Assembly (NCBI RefSeq): GCF_000455125.1
Contig: NZ_AUWR01000026.1
Coordinates: 1 to 60,232 of the forward strand
Direction: 5' to 3'
DNA from: Mycobacterium sp. UM_WGJ
Lineage (GTDB): Bacteria; Actinomycetota; Actinomycetes; Mycobacteriales; Mycobacteriaceae
Length of the DNA: 60,232 bases
Under the pieces are notes generated by a model. That model did not search any database. It was not told where the DNA came from and was given only the letters and a program-made list of their open reading frames with translations. Of this stretch, positions 8,428-16,009 are shown one piece after another. The position numbers and the translations under genes were made by a program. Numbering within the stretch: position 1 is the stretch's first letter; every line of letters starts with the position of its first letter.

Positions 8428-8763
8428 CTAGGGAACGGGCCAGCCGGTGCGGACCATGACGGCATCCGCGGCGTCGACGGGGGCGGGCTGCCCCATGATC
8501 TCGACGGCCATCGCCACCATCACCAGGGAATAGATCAGCTGCAGCAGGTTGCGAGCGTCCTCGGGAAGTTCGTCCAGGGCGAACTTGTCGCAATAGTCGA
8601 TCGCCTCTTCCAGCCGCGGAAAGAACGCGTCATAGAACTGCCGCAGCTCCGGGATGCTGCTGGCCACTCTTTGGTTGAAGCGCTCGGTTTCGGTTGCCAA
8701 ACACCAGGTTTCGGCGAAGGGCTCCAGTTCGGAGAAGGCACTGGGCAGCCGTGCGGCGCTCAT
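8428..8763 (-). CDS. Small Rieske-associated protein, copy 1
   Basis: The 111-residue product has no family I recognise. It is clearly paralogous to the product of 15674-16003: both have an LEPF..-WCL segment near residue 15-20, then FYDA, a central YCDKF(A/S)LD motif followed by PEDxxNL and a hydrophobic LxYSxxxVA helix. Each copy directly follows a Rieske-oxygenase-type gene, here with an ATGA overlap, so it probably acts with that oxygenase as a small subunit, maturation factor or substrate-channel partner. The two conserved cysteines (WC and YC) could bind metal or a cluster. Soluble, mostly helical. Confidence 0.75.
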   Translation of the reverse strand: MSAARLPSAFSELEPFAETWCLATETERFNQRVASSIPELRQFYDAFFPRLEEAIDYCDKFALDELPEDARNLLQLIYSLVMVAMAVEIMGQPAPVDAADAVMVRTGWPVP

Positions 8764-9995
8764 CGCTGCGCTCCCGCACCGGCCGCCTCACGCCGGTAGT
8801 CGTTAACCCAGTCGGCGACCACCTTGTGCAGATGCCGCACCAGGATCTCCTGGTCGTTCAGCGGGAAGTCGTCGACGACGCCGTATTCCAGCGCGGCTTG
8901 GGTACCGCCGAGCATGCCGGCGTCCTGCAGGGCGAACTCCTTGAGTACCACCGAGGCGACCTCGTGCTCGATGCGTTCGCGCACGGTGCGGGCCGGATGG
9001 AAGTAGGTGTGGGCCTCGAACCGGTGGGTGTTGTGCGAGGTGGGCCAGTACCGGTAGAGCAGGTACCAATCGCCGTAGATGAGGATCTCGGTATTGGGGA
9101 AGATCTGGAAGTTGCTGATCCCCCACGGTTCGATGCCGCCAGGATTCACCCCGGCCGGCAGCTCACCGATGTCGGGTGTCTCCCACGGACCGACCAGCCC
9201 ACTGCGGGTGGCCCGCTCGATCGGATACATGTACTCCGGCGGCAGCAGCCACCGGCGCCGGCCGGCGGTGGAGACCAATCGGTGCGGGCCGTCGAGTTGG
9301 AAATGCCCGCAGGTGAATCCGGCCCCGGGCACCCGGACTTGGGCGGGCACTTGTTGGGAGTGCAGCGCCGGAACGTGGTAGTACTCCTGGAACGCGTCGG
9401 CGAAGATCTTCCAGTTGCTGTTGTTGTGGGCCACCCAGTCGTAGCGTTCGGTCAGCTTCTCGAACGGGTAGCCGTCCAGGCCGGTGATCATCGGCCCGAG
9501 GAAATCCCGCAGGCTCTGGCGCGGCTCGCTGTCGAAGTTGACGAAGATGAAGCCGTTCCAGATGTCGCAGTGCACTCCGCTGAGGTCGTGGGTGTCGGCG
9601 CTGTCGAGTCCCTGGTTGCGGCGGCAGCGCTTGCAGGTGATGGCGTCACCCTGACCCGACGTTTCACGGTCCGGGAAGTCATGCCAGGCCAGTTTGGTCG
9701 CGCACCGCGGGCAGACGTTGCCGAAGGCGCGGATTCCCTGGTCGGTGTGGACGAGAAGCACCGACGTCTGGGCGGCTTCGATCTCCTTGGTGACATAACT
9801 GCCGCACTCGGGAAGTTCCTCGACGCGCCCGATGTTGAGCCAGGCACGTTTGAACACCGCTTCGCGTTCGATCTCGAAGAACTCGCGTGAGGTGGAATCG
9901 GTGAACGAAACCGGACCGGTGCCCAGTTCCGGATAGTGTTCGGTCCACGATCCTTCCGCGGGCCTACCGGCTCGCACTGAAGATTGTTGTGTCAC
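8760..9995 (-). CDS. Rieske-oxygenase-type protein with four-cysteine cluster site
   Basis: The 411-residue product aligns along its whole length with the canonical Rieske oxygenase at 16010-17275. The non-heme iron site is kept: NWKIFADAFQEYYHVPALH, with D200, H207 and H212, and a candidate carboxylate in LNDQE near D381. The N-terminal cluster site is changed. Where the paralogue has CRH and CKYH, this protein has CPRC (95-98) and CKRC (121-124): both histidine ligands are gone and two new cysteines complete a CxxC/CxxC set. The loop after the second pair is about 15 residues shorter and lacks the WRYDLDG segment. It may bind a rubredoxin-like iron, another Fe-S form or zinc. The GTG at 9995 overlaps the SDR stop (GTGA), and its stop overlaps the next ATG. 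Confidence 0.87.
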   Translation of the reverse strand: MTQQSSVRAGRPAEGSWTEHYPELGTGPVSFTDSTSREFFEIEREAVFKRAWLNIGRVEELPECGSYVTKEIEAAQTSVLLVHTDQGIRAFGNVCPRCATKLAWHDFPDRETSGQGDAITCKRCRRNQGLDSADTHDLSGVHCDIWNGFIFVNFDSEPRQSLRDFLGPMITGLDGYPFEKLTERYDWVAHNNSNWKIFADAFQEYYHVPALHSQQVPAQVRVPGAGFTCGHFQLDGPHRLVSTAGRRRWLLPPEYMYPIERATRSGLVGPWETPDIGELPAGVNPGGIEPWGISNFQIFPNTEILIYGDWYLLYRYWPTSHNTHRFEAHTYFHPARTVRERIEHEVASVVLKEFALQDAGMLGGTQAALEYGVVDDFPLNDQEILVRHLHKVVADWVNDYRREAAGAGAQR

Positions 9996-10750
9996 AACAC
10001 CGCACCTCCGTTGACACCGAGAACCTGGCCGGTGATGAAACCGGCTTCCTCCGAGCACAAGAACCCGACCGCCGCGGCGATGTCCGAGGCCGTGCCCAGC
10101 CGTCCCATCGGGATATTGGCCGCGATCTGCTCGTTCGGTGGCAGGTAGCCGGCCGCTTGGCCCTGGTGCTGCATGGGCGTCTCGATGCCCGACGGCGGGA
10201 TGTTGTTGACCGTGATGCCTTGGGCGGCGTATTCGCGAGCCAGCGATTTGGTCAAGGTGATGACCGCTCCCTTGGATGCGGCGTAGTGCGCGGCGAACGG
10301 CGATCCGCGCTGTGCACTGGACGAAGAGATCATCACGATGCGCCCCCAGCCGGCGGCGACCATGTCCGGCAGTGCGGCCTGGCAGCAGTGAAATGTCCCG
10401 GTCAGGTTGACGTCGATGATCCGGGCCCAGGCCTCGGGCGTGATGTCGCCGAAGGCGCAGTAGCCGAAGAGTCCGGCGCTGGTCACCAGGGCCGCTACCG
10501 GGCCGAGTTCGCTGCGCACCTTGGCGAAGGCCTCGGCGACGGCGGCCCGATCGGTGACGTCGACCTCGACGCCCAGCGCGGTCGTGCCCTGGCCCCGCAC
10601 GTCGTCGGCGACCCGCTGCGCGGCTTGGCCATTCACGTCGAGAACGGCGATGCGATAGCCGCGTCGACCCAGTTCGTGGCAGGTGGCCTCCCCCATACCC
10701 GAACCCCCACCGGTGACCACGGCGACCCGCTGCGGCACCTCTGCGGTCAT
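9992..10750 (-). CDS. Short-chain dehydrogenase/reductase
   Basis: The 252-residue classical SDR has the cofactor loop VTGGGSGMGEATCHELG, an acidic residue after beta-2 (VLDVNGQAAQ) that favours NAD(H), SSSSAQRGSPFAAHYAASKG with the catalytic Ser, Tyr and Lys, and the C-terminal GQVLGVNGGAVL. It would oxidise or reduce a hydroxyl or keto group. It is the first gene of the operon running to 5150, with AAGGGG placed before the ATG at 10750 and a promoter with an operator-like palindrome about 60 bases upstream. Its stop overlaps the oxygenase start, so alcohol/ketone chemistry and oxygenation are likely consecutive steps. Confidence 0.9.
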   Translation of the reverse strand: MTAEVPQRVAVVTGGGSGMGEATCHELGRRGYRIAVLDVNGQAAQRVADDVRGQGTTALGVEVDVTDRAAVAEAFAKVRSELGPVAALVTSAGLFGYCAFGDITPEAWARIIDVNLTGTFHCCQAALPDMVAAGWGRIVMISSSSAQRGSPFAAHYAASKGAVITLTKSLAREYAAQGITVNNIPPSGIETPMQHQGQAAGYLPPNEQIAANIPMGRLGTASDIAAAVGFLCSEEAGFITGQVLGVNGGAVL

Positions 10751-10805
10751 TGCATCCCCTTCGGCGTCGATCGGTGAATCGCAACCCTGGACGTCCTCGG
10801 CGCGA

Positions 10806-10835
10806 ATGTTATCAAGTACTTGTTATTGATCTCAA
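10806..10835 (-). promoter_or_regulatory. Promoter of SDR-oxygenase operon with KstR2-like operator
   Basis: On the minus strand a -35 TTGAGA (10835-10830) and a -10 TAACAT (10811-10806) are 18 bases apart. Nearly the whole spacer is a palindrome: ATCAAGTACTTGTT at 10811-10824, with the perfect core CAAGTACTTG. This fits the mycobacterial KstR2 consensus as I recall it (AnCAAGnnCTTGnT). A half site CTCAAG lies at 10831-10836. Binding here would block RNA polymerase. The local TetR gene ends 29 bases upstream of the -35 and may be the ligand-controlled repressor. Confidence 0.7.
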
Positions 10836-10864
10836 GTGTTGGGCGTTCGGACGCCCAGGCGGAC

Positions 10865-11467
10865 TCAGGGCAGCTTGATCATCGAGACGTACATCGCGAC
10901 CACCGGCCGGTAGAGGTCGATCCCGTCGAGTTCGCTGGCCAGTACGGCGGAGTCGCTGGTGGCGACGAGAACCTGCGCCAGAGTCAGGGCCGGGATCAAC
11001 AGCGTCCCTCCGAGCCGTTCGACGCCGTCGACGATGAAAGTCGCCAGCTGCTCGACGACCTCGGCCCGCTTGGCCGCGACGCGATCTCGGGCCTCGGGGT
11101 TGCGCAGCAGGTACAGCGTGAACTCGTACCCCAGCGCGGCATGCTCCGCGCCCCGGTCCCGGCTCAGCCGTTGCCAGCGCTCGGCGATGTCGTCGAGCTC
11201 GCGCACCCCCACCTGCGTCGCGTTCGCCATCACTTCGGCGAAGTTCTCGAAGTACCGCCGCCAGTACCGATCGCTGACCGCGAGGAAGAGCTCGTCTTTG
11301 GCTGCGAAGTGCTTGTAGATGGCGCCCTTGGTATAGCCGGCGGCCTGGGCGATGTCATCGAGAGTCGCCGTGGTGAAGCCCTTTTCGGCGAAGACCTCCT
11401 CGGCAGCGTCCAGCAGCAGCGACCGCGTGCGCTCGAGCCGGCGCTCACGGGTCCACTGCTCCACCAT
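10865..11467 (-). CDS. TetR-family transcriptional regulator
   Basis: The 200-residue product begins MVEQWTRERRLERTRSLLLD and has a standard TetR helix-turn-helix: AEEVFAEKGFTTATLDDIAQ, then YTKGAIYKHFAAKDELFLAV. The C-terminal ligand-binding part is helical and not assignable. I start at the ATG at 11467; the frame upstream is only the shadow of the divergent gene. It lies between two island transcription units: the SDR operon downstream on the same strand and the AveC-like gene divergently on the other. It is the obvious candidate to bind the CAAGTA palindromes at 10811 and 17345. Repeats of GATACC at 11494 and 11513 flank the AveC -35 box and could be its own sites (weak). Confidence 0.88.
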   Translation of the reverse strand: MVEQWTRERRLERTRSLLLDAAEEVFAEKGFTTATLDDIAQAAGYTKGAIYKHFAAKDELFLAVSDRYWRRYFENFAEVMANATQVGVRELDDIAERWQRLSRDRGAEHAALGYEFTLYLLRNPEARDRVAAKRAEVVEQLATFIVDGVERLGGTLLIPALTLAQVLVATSDSAVLASELDGIDLYRPVVAMYVSMIKLP

Positions 11468-11501
11468 GGACCGAATTGTCCCACAGAATCTGCGATACCC
11501 C

Positions 11502-11530
11502 TTGGCAGCCGAGATACCAGTGAGTATATT
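11502..11530 (+). promoter_or_regulatory. SigA-type promoter of the AveC-like/P450 operon
   Basis: TTGGCA (11502-11507) and TATATT (11525-11530) are separated by exactly 17 bases, a near-consensus housekeeping promoter. It lies 37 bases before the ATG at 11567, whose ribosome-binding site GGAAGGAG is clear. The position between the divergent TetR gene and the AveC-like gene allows repression by that TetR. Confidence 0.65.
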
Positions 11531-11566
11531 TTGCCGGGCTGGGCCATCCCGGAAGGAGACCGCGCT

Positions 11567-12721
11567 ATGAGTAGCGGCTTGTCGAGTCAAGAGGTCGGCT
11601 CCGTTCCCACCGGACCGGAGCCAAACGGCCATGGAAGTGGCGGGCCCGTCAAGGTGTGGGCGACGGTCGGCGGAGCACTGCTGACGCTGCAGCTCTACGT
11701 GTGGACCCGGTGGATCACCGGGCCCTTTTTCGAGCGCGTCCCCGGCGGGCCGAACGATCCGCCGCTGTACATGAAGGTCCCCCTGATGGCCAACGCCATC
11801 GTGCTCTGGGTCGGCCTGCCCTTCGCGGTGTGGTGGTTCTTCATCCGTCCGTGGCGCCGCGAGCGACGAATCACGTTGGACGGCCTGCTGTTTGTCTCGA
11901 TGGGCCTGATGTTCTTCCTGGACCCGCTGCTCAACTACTTCAATACCTGGTGCACCTACAACACCTGGCTGTTCAACCGGGGTTCGTGGACATCGCATAT
12001 CCCCGGCTGGGTGTCGCCCGAGGAACCCGGCCGCCAAGTGGCCGAACCGCTGCTGACCAACGTTCCGGGGTACGCCTACGGCGTGCTGCTGATCACCATC
12101 GCCGGGTGCTGGATCATGGGAAAGATCAAGGCGCGCTGGCCGGGTATCAGCAATCTTCGCCTGATCGCCGTCACCTATGCGATCTCATTCGTCTTCGATT
12201 TCGTCATGGAGGGCTTGGTCCTGCTGCCGATCGGTTTCTACACCTACCCGGGCGCCATCCGGTCGGTGTCGATCAATGCCGACACCTACTACCAATGGCC
12301 CATCTATGAGGGGCTGATGTGGGGCGCGGTCCAGGCGGCGCTGTGTTCGCTGCGCTTCTTCACCGACGAGCGCGGGCGCACCATCGTCGAGCGCGGTCTC
12401 GACCAGGTGCGAGGAGGCTGGGCCCGGCAGCAGTTCACCCGGTTCCTGGCGGTCTTCGCCGGGGTCAGCGCGTGCTTCTTCGTGCTCTACATGGTTCCGG
12501 CGCAATGGATCGCGCTGCACTCCGACCCGTGGCCGGCCGACCACCAGAAGCGGTCCTACTTCACTGGCGGGATCTGCGGCGACGGCACCGACCGTCCCTG
12601 CCCGAATCCTGTTCTGCCACTGCCCACCAACCGTTCCGGCTACATCGACGTCGACGGTCGCTTGGTGATGCCCGAGGGAATCGGGGTGCCACCCGTGGTG
12701 CCGTTCGAGCGCGGACAGTGA
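11567..12721 (+). CDS. AveC-family (spirocyclase-like) integral membrane protein
   Basis: The 384-residue product has about six to seven hydrophobic segments, e.g. VWATVGGALLTLQLYVW, ANAIVLWVGLPFAVWWFF, LDGLLFVSMGLMFFLDPLLN, LLITIAGCWIMG and FLAVFAGVSACFFVLYMV. Aromatic and proline-rich motifs such as FNTWCTYNTWLFNRGSW lie between them. Mycobacterial proteins of this type are annotated as the spirocyclase AveC family after the avermectin spiroketal enzyme, but no reaction is known for the mycobacterial members, so the name should be read as a fold family only. Start ATG 11567 with GGAAGGAG. Its stop overlaps the GTG of the P450 (GTGA), so the two proteins are translated together and probably act on the same, lipophilic substrate. 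Confidence 0.78.
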   Translation: MSSGLSSQEVGSVPTGPEPNGHGSGGPVKVWATVGGALLTLQLYVWTRWITGPFFERVPGGPNDPPLYMKVPLMANAIVLWVGLPFAVWWFFIRPWRRERRITLDGLLFVSMGLMFFLDPLLNYFNTWCTYNTWLFNRGSWTSHIPGWVSPEEPGRQVAEPLLTNVPGYAYGVLLITIAGCWIMGKIKARWPGISNLRLIAVTYAISFVFDFVMEGLVLLPIGFYTYPGAIRSVSINADTYYQWPIYEGLMWGAVQAALCSLRFFTDERGRTIVERGLDQVRGGWARQQFTRFLAVFAGVSACFFVLYMVPAQWIALHSDPWPADHQKRSYFTGGICGDGTDRPCPNPVLPLPTNRSGYIDVDGRLVMPEGIGVPPVVPFERGQ

Positions 12722-13932
12722 CGAACACCGCGGCTGCCATCAGCACTCCGGACGTCTACTACGACCCGTGGGATGCCGGGCTCAACGCCGACCCCTATCC
12801 GATGTTCACCCGGCTGCGGGACGAAGCGCCGCTGTACTACAACGAAGTTCACGACTTCTATGCCGTGAGCCGGTTCGAGGACGTCAACCAGGCCCTGATC
12901 GACCACAAGACCTTCAGCTCGGCCCGCGGCGTGGTGTTGGAGATCCTCAAGGCAGACATCGAGATCCCGTCGGGCATGCTGATCTTCGAGGATCCACCGA
13001 TCCATGACATCCATCGCAGCCTGCTAGCCCGGGCCTTCACTCCGCGCAAGATCAATGCACTCGAAGCCGCCATCCGTGAATTCACCGCCCGGTGCCTGGA
13101 CCCGCTGATCGGCGCGGACCGAATCGATTTCGTCAAAGACCTCGGCGCGGTGATGCCGCTGCGGGTGGTGGGCATGCTGTTCGGCATCCCCGAGGACTAC
13201 CAGCGGCGCGTTCAAGAAGACGGCGACAAGCATGTCCGCACCAAGCGCGGCGGGCAGTTGACCGACAATCCCGACGGCGCGCTCACCGACGGACAGATCT
13301 TCGCCGAGTTCATCGACTGGCGCATCGACCATCCGGCCGACGACCTGACCACCGACCTGCTGCAAGTCGAATTCACCGATGAGACCGGCTGCACGCGGCG
13401 GCTACGCCGCGAGGAACTGCTGATGTTCATGAACGTCGTCGCCGTGGCCGGCGCCGAGACCACCACCCGTCTGATCGGCTGGATGGGCAAATTGCTGTCC
13501 CAGCACCCCGATCAACGCCGGCTGCTGGCCGAAGACCGGTCTCTGCTGCCGAATGCCATCGAGGAGATCCTGCGCTATGAACCGCCGGCACTGCAGGCAG
13601 CGCGCTATGTCACGCGCGATACCGAGTTCCACGGCGGGGCGGTTCCGGCAGGGGCGGCCATCCTGACCCTGATCGGCGCGGCCAACCGCGATGAGCGTCG
13701 GTTTGGAGGCACAGCCGAATCCTTCGACGTCACGCGGCCACCGCGGCAACATCTCACCTTCGGGGTCGGCGCCCACTACTGCCTCGGTAACGCCCTGGCC
13801 CGCCTCGAAGGGCGGATCGCGCTGGATGAGATCCTCAACCGCTTCGGCGACTGGGAGGTCGATCTCGACGCGGCGATCTTCTCGTCGTCCTCAGCTGTGC
13901 GCGGCTGGGACACCATGCCCGCGCGGGTCTAA
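12718..13932 (+). CDS. Cytochrome P450
   Basis: The 404-residue soluble bacterial P450 has the I-helix AGAETTTRLIGWMGK, the K-helix ExxR in IEEILRYEPPALQAARYVTR, and the heme loop FGVGAHYCLGNALARLEGR with the thiolate cysteine. The GTG at 12718 overlaps the AveC-like stop by four bases. P450s of this type hydroxylate lipids, steroids or terpenoids with electrons from a ferredoxin; no ferredoxin gene is present in the window. The I-helix acid-alcohol pair is ET rather than DT, within normal variation. The CYP family cannot be assigned by eye. It converges on the MarR gene with an 18-base gap. Confidence 0.9.
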   Translation: MTNTAAAISTPDVYYDPWDAGLNADPYPMFTRLRDEAPLYYNEVHDFYAVSRFEDVNQALIDHKTFSSARGVVLEILKADIEIPSGMLIFEDPPIHDIHRSLLARAFTPRKINALEAAIREFTARCLDPLIGADRIDFVKDLGAVMPLRVVGMLFGIPEDYQRRVQEDGDKHVRTKRGGQLTDNPDGALTDGQIFAEFIDWRIDHPADDLTTDLLQVEFTDETGCTRRLRREELLMFMNVVAVAGAETTTRLIGWMGKLLSQHPDQRRLLAEDRSLLPNAIEEILRYEPPALQAARYVTRDTEFHGGAVPAGAAILTLIGAANRDERRFGGTAESFDVTRPPRQHLTFGVGAHYCLGNALARLEGRIALDEILNRFGDWEVDLDAAIFSSSSAVRGWDTMPARV

Positions 13933-13950
13933 GAACTGCGCAAGGCGTCC

Positions 13951-14403
13951 TCAGGGCTCCACATGGTCGGCGAACAGGGTGTGGCCGGTGCCCTGCTCGA
14001 CGACCCGGCCCAGCAGCGCGCGCAGCGTCTCCTGCTCATCGGCGCTCAGCACACCGAACACCTGATCATGGGCTGCGATCGCGTCGGTGACGACCGCCGA
14101 GGTGACCGCACGGCCTTCGTCGGTCAGGTAGGCCCGCAGGATTCGGCCGTGGTGGGGATCCTGCTTGCGCTCCACCAATCCACGGCGTTCGAGCGCACTG
14201 AGCGCCAGTTGCACCCCTTGCGGAGTGATGAGCAGGCGACGTGCCAGTTCCGCGCCGGACAATCCCGGTTCTCCGGCGAGTTGCCGTAACAGACCGATCT
14301 GGGCGGTGCTCACCCCGTGGTCGCTGATCGCCTCATTCACGGTCGTCAGCGAGTAGTAGAAGGCCTGCTTGAGCAGCCACAGGATGTTGTTGGTGAGATC
14401 CAT
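13951..14403 (-). CDS. MarR-family transcriptional regulator
   Basis: The 150-residue product has the winged-helix core: VSTAQIGLLRQLAGEPGLS, then AELARRLLITPQGVQLALSA, LERRGLVERKQDP and the wing HGRILRAYLTDEGRA. I start at the ATG at 14403, preceded by AGGGAAGCAGG; the frame can begin at a TTG at 14421 that overlaps the amidohydrolase stop. It is the last gene of the second oxygenase operon (17275 to 13951). MarR proteins usually sense aromatic or phenolic ligands, which fits a catabolic operon, but its target sites were not found. Confidence 0.86.
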   Translation of the reverse strand: MDLTNNILWLLKQAFYYSLTTVNEAISDHGVSTAQIGLLRQLAGEPGLSGAELARRLLITPQGVQLALSALERRGLVERKQDPHHGRILRAYLTDEGRAVTSAVVTDAIAAHDQVFGVLSADEQETLRALLGRVVEQGTGHTLFADHVEP

Positions 14404-14417
14404 GTCCTGCTTCCCTA

Positions 14418-15677
14418 TCAACTGCGCTTGCAGACTCGGCCATCCTTCATGACAAATCGCACGTCTCCGGTGGTGCCGATGTCCCGGGTCGGGTCACCCG
14501 GTACGGCGATGATATCGGCGCAGTAGCCCGGGGCCAGTCTGCCCAGTTCGTGGGCGGCGTCGATGAGATCGGCACTGACCACGGTGGCCGCCCGCAGCGC
14601 CTGCACCGGTGTCATACCGCGTTCCACGAGTGCGCACAACTCTTTGGCGTTCTGGCCATGCGGGATTGCCGGCGCATCGGTACCGCACGCGATGCGCACA
14701 CCGGCCTCGATCGCCCGCGGCAACATGGCTTTGGCCCGCGGAAACACCTCGGCCGCCTTCTTGCGCAGCTCCGGAGCGATCCGGTCGACGGCCAAGGCGT
14801 CCGTCAAATAGGTGGTGGAGACCAGGAAGGTGCCGTGATCCACCATCATCGCCAGGGTCTCGTCGGTCGCCAGGAAACCGTGCTCGATGCAGTCGATGCC
14901 GGCCCGGATGCATGCCCGAATCGCGGTGTCGCCGATGGCATGCGCGGCGACCCGCACCCCGGCCCGATGCGCCTCGTCGGCGATTGCGGCCAGTTCGGCG
15001 TCGGAGTACTGCTGGGCGCCCGGAGCGGTGCTGTGCGACATCACCCCGCCGGAGGCCGACACCTTGATCAGCTTGGCGCCGTGGCGGATCTGGTAGCGCA
15101 CGCAGGCGATCACGTCCGGCACGCCATTGGCGATGCCCTCGGCGACCGACAGGGGCATCACACCGGGGGCGAGCCTTTGGAAGACCGTCGGATCCAGGTG
15201 GCCGCCATAGGGCGTGACCGCATGGCCGGCGGGGTAGATCCGCGGACCCACGTGCCAGCCCTGATCGATCGCGCGCTGCAGCGCGACGTCGAGTAGGTAA
15301 CCGCCGGTCTTGACCATCAGCCCCAGGTTGCGGACGGTGGTGAAGCCGGCTTCCAGTGTGGTTCGTGCGTTGACCGCGGCACGCAATGTGCGGTAGGCGG
15401 GATCGTCCTGCACGCCGTGCAGCGGGGTGGGAAGCCCCTCCGGACTGCCCGGCCCCCCGATGAGCAGGTTGAGCTCCATGTCCATCAGCCCGGGCAACAA
15501 CGTGACGTCGCCGAGGTCGATGACTTCAGTCGAAACCGGAACGGGCGCAGCGGGATTGATCGCGGTGATCCGACCGTCCTCGACCACCACGACGGCGGGT
15601 GAGTGCACCACACCGGCGTCGACGTCGAGCCACCGATCCGCGTGCAACACACAGATCTCACGTACCGGTCGGCTCAC
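14418..15677 (-). CDS. Amidohydrolase-superfamily protein lacking the HxH metal motif
   Basis: The 419-residue product has the imidazolonepropionase/prolidase-like amidohydrolase fold. It keeps the bridging lysine in IKVSASGGVMSHS (K205), metal histidines in VAAHAIGD (H246) and CIEHGFL (H266), and the catalytic aspartate in CGTDAPAIPHGQ (D334). The usual first-strand HxH is replaced: LLPGLMDMELNLLIGG gives E68 and N70 where family members have two histidines. This implies a mononuclear or altered metal site, or a different reaction. I choose the GTG at 15677, because it overlaps the upstream stop as GTGA like the other island junctions; a longer GTG start at 15698 exists. Natural substrates of related enzymes are cyclic amides, dipeptides and lactones. 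Confidence 0.82.
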   Translation of the reverse strand: MSRPVREICVLHADRWLDVDAGVVHSPAVVVVEDGRITAINPAAPVPVSTEVIDLGDVTLLPGLMDMELNLLIGGPGSPEGLPTPLHGVQDDPAYRTLRAAVNARTTLEAGFTTVRNLGLMVKTGGYLLDVALQRAIDQGWHVGPRIYPAGHAVTPYGGHLDPTVFQRLAPGVMPLSVAEGIANGVPDVIACVRYQIRHGAKLIKVSASGGVMSHSTAPGAQQYSDAELAAIADEAHRAGVRVAAHAIGDTAIRACIRAGIDCIEHGFLATDETLAMMVDHGTFLVSTTYLTDALAVDRIAPELRKKAAEVFPRAKAMLPRAIEAGVRIACGTDAPAIPHGQNAKELCALVERGMTPVQALRAATVVSADLIDAAHELGRLAPGYCADIIAVPGDPTRDIGTTGDVRFVMKDGRVCKRS

Positions 15678-16003
15678 GGGAACGGCTCGGCGATGCACTC
15701 GATGACCGCCGCACCCGAGTCCGGAACGCGCGGTTGTTTCCAGGCTTCGGCCGGGAAGGCCACCGTGATCATGGAATACAGCAGGTGCATCAGGTTCAGT
15801 ACATCCTCGGGCATATCGTCGAGGCTGAACTTGTCGCAGTAGGCCAGCGCCTCTTCGGCGCGCGCCGTGATGGCGTCATAGAACGCCTGCATGTCTGACA
15901 TGGAACTGCTCAGGCGTTTGGCGTAGCGCTCCGGCTCAGATGGCAGGCACCATTGGCTGAACGGTTCGAGGTCGGCGAATTCCTTTGGCAGCATGACGGT
16001 CAC
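15674..16003 (-). CDS. Small Rieske-associated protein, copy 2
   Basis: The 109-residue paralogue of 8428-8763 shares LEPF.QWCL, FYDAIxxRxEEALAYCDKFS, LDDMPEDVLNLMHLLYSM and a Pro-rich end. It starts at a GTG (16003) six bases after the oxygenase stop, with GGGATC as a weak ribosome-binding site; an ATG at 15994 is an alternative. Its GTGA overlap with the amidohydrolase ties it to that operon. As in copy 1 it follows a Rieske-type gene, but here the oxygenase has a canonical cluster, so the partner protein is not specific to the four-cysteine variant. Function unknown. Confidence 0.75.
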   Translation of the reverse strand: MTVMLPKEFADLEPFSQWCLPSEPERYAKRLSSSMSDMQAFYDAITARAEEALAYCDKFSLDDMPEDVLNLMHLLYSMITVAFPAEAWKQPRVPDSGAAVIECIAEPFP

Positions 16004-16009
16004 GATCCC

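Noticed and set aside
8760-10784. A single 674-residue protein fusing SDR-region sequence and the oxygenase
   Set aside because: The first ~260 residues are the out-of-frame shadow of the SDR gene; the oxygenase begins at the GTG at 9995 that overlaps the SDR stop.
11494-11518. GATACC direct repeats as a TetR operator
   Set aside because: Two six-base direct repeats 19 bases apart with no dyad symmetry; mentioned with the TetR gene but too weak for its own entry.
12319-12717. N-terminal extension of the P450 frame
   Set aside because: It is an Arg-rich shadow of the AveC-like gene; P450 homology begins at the overlapping GTG at 12718.
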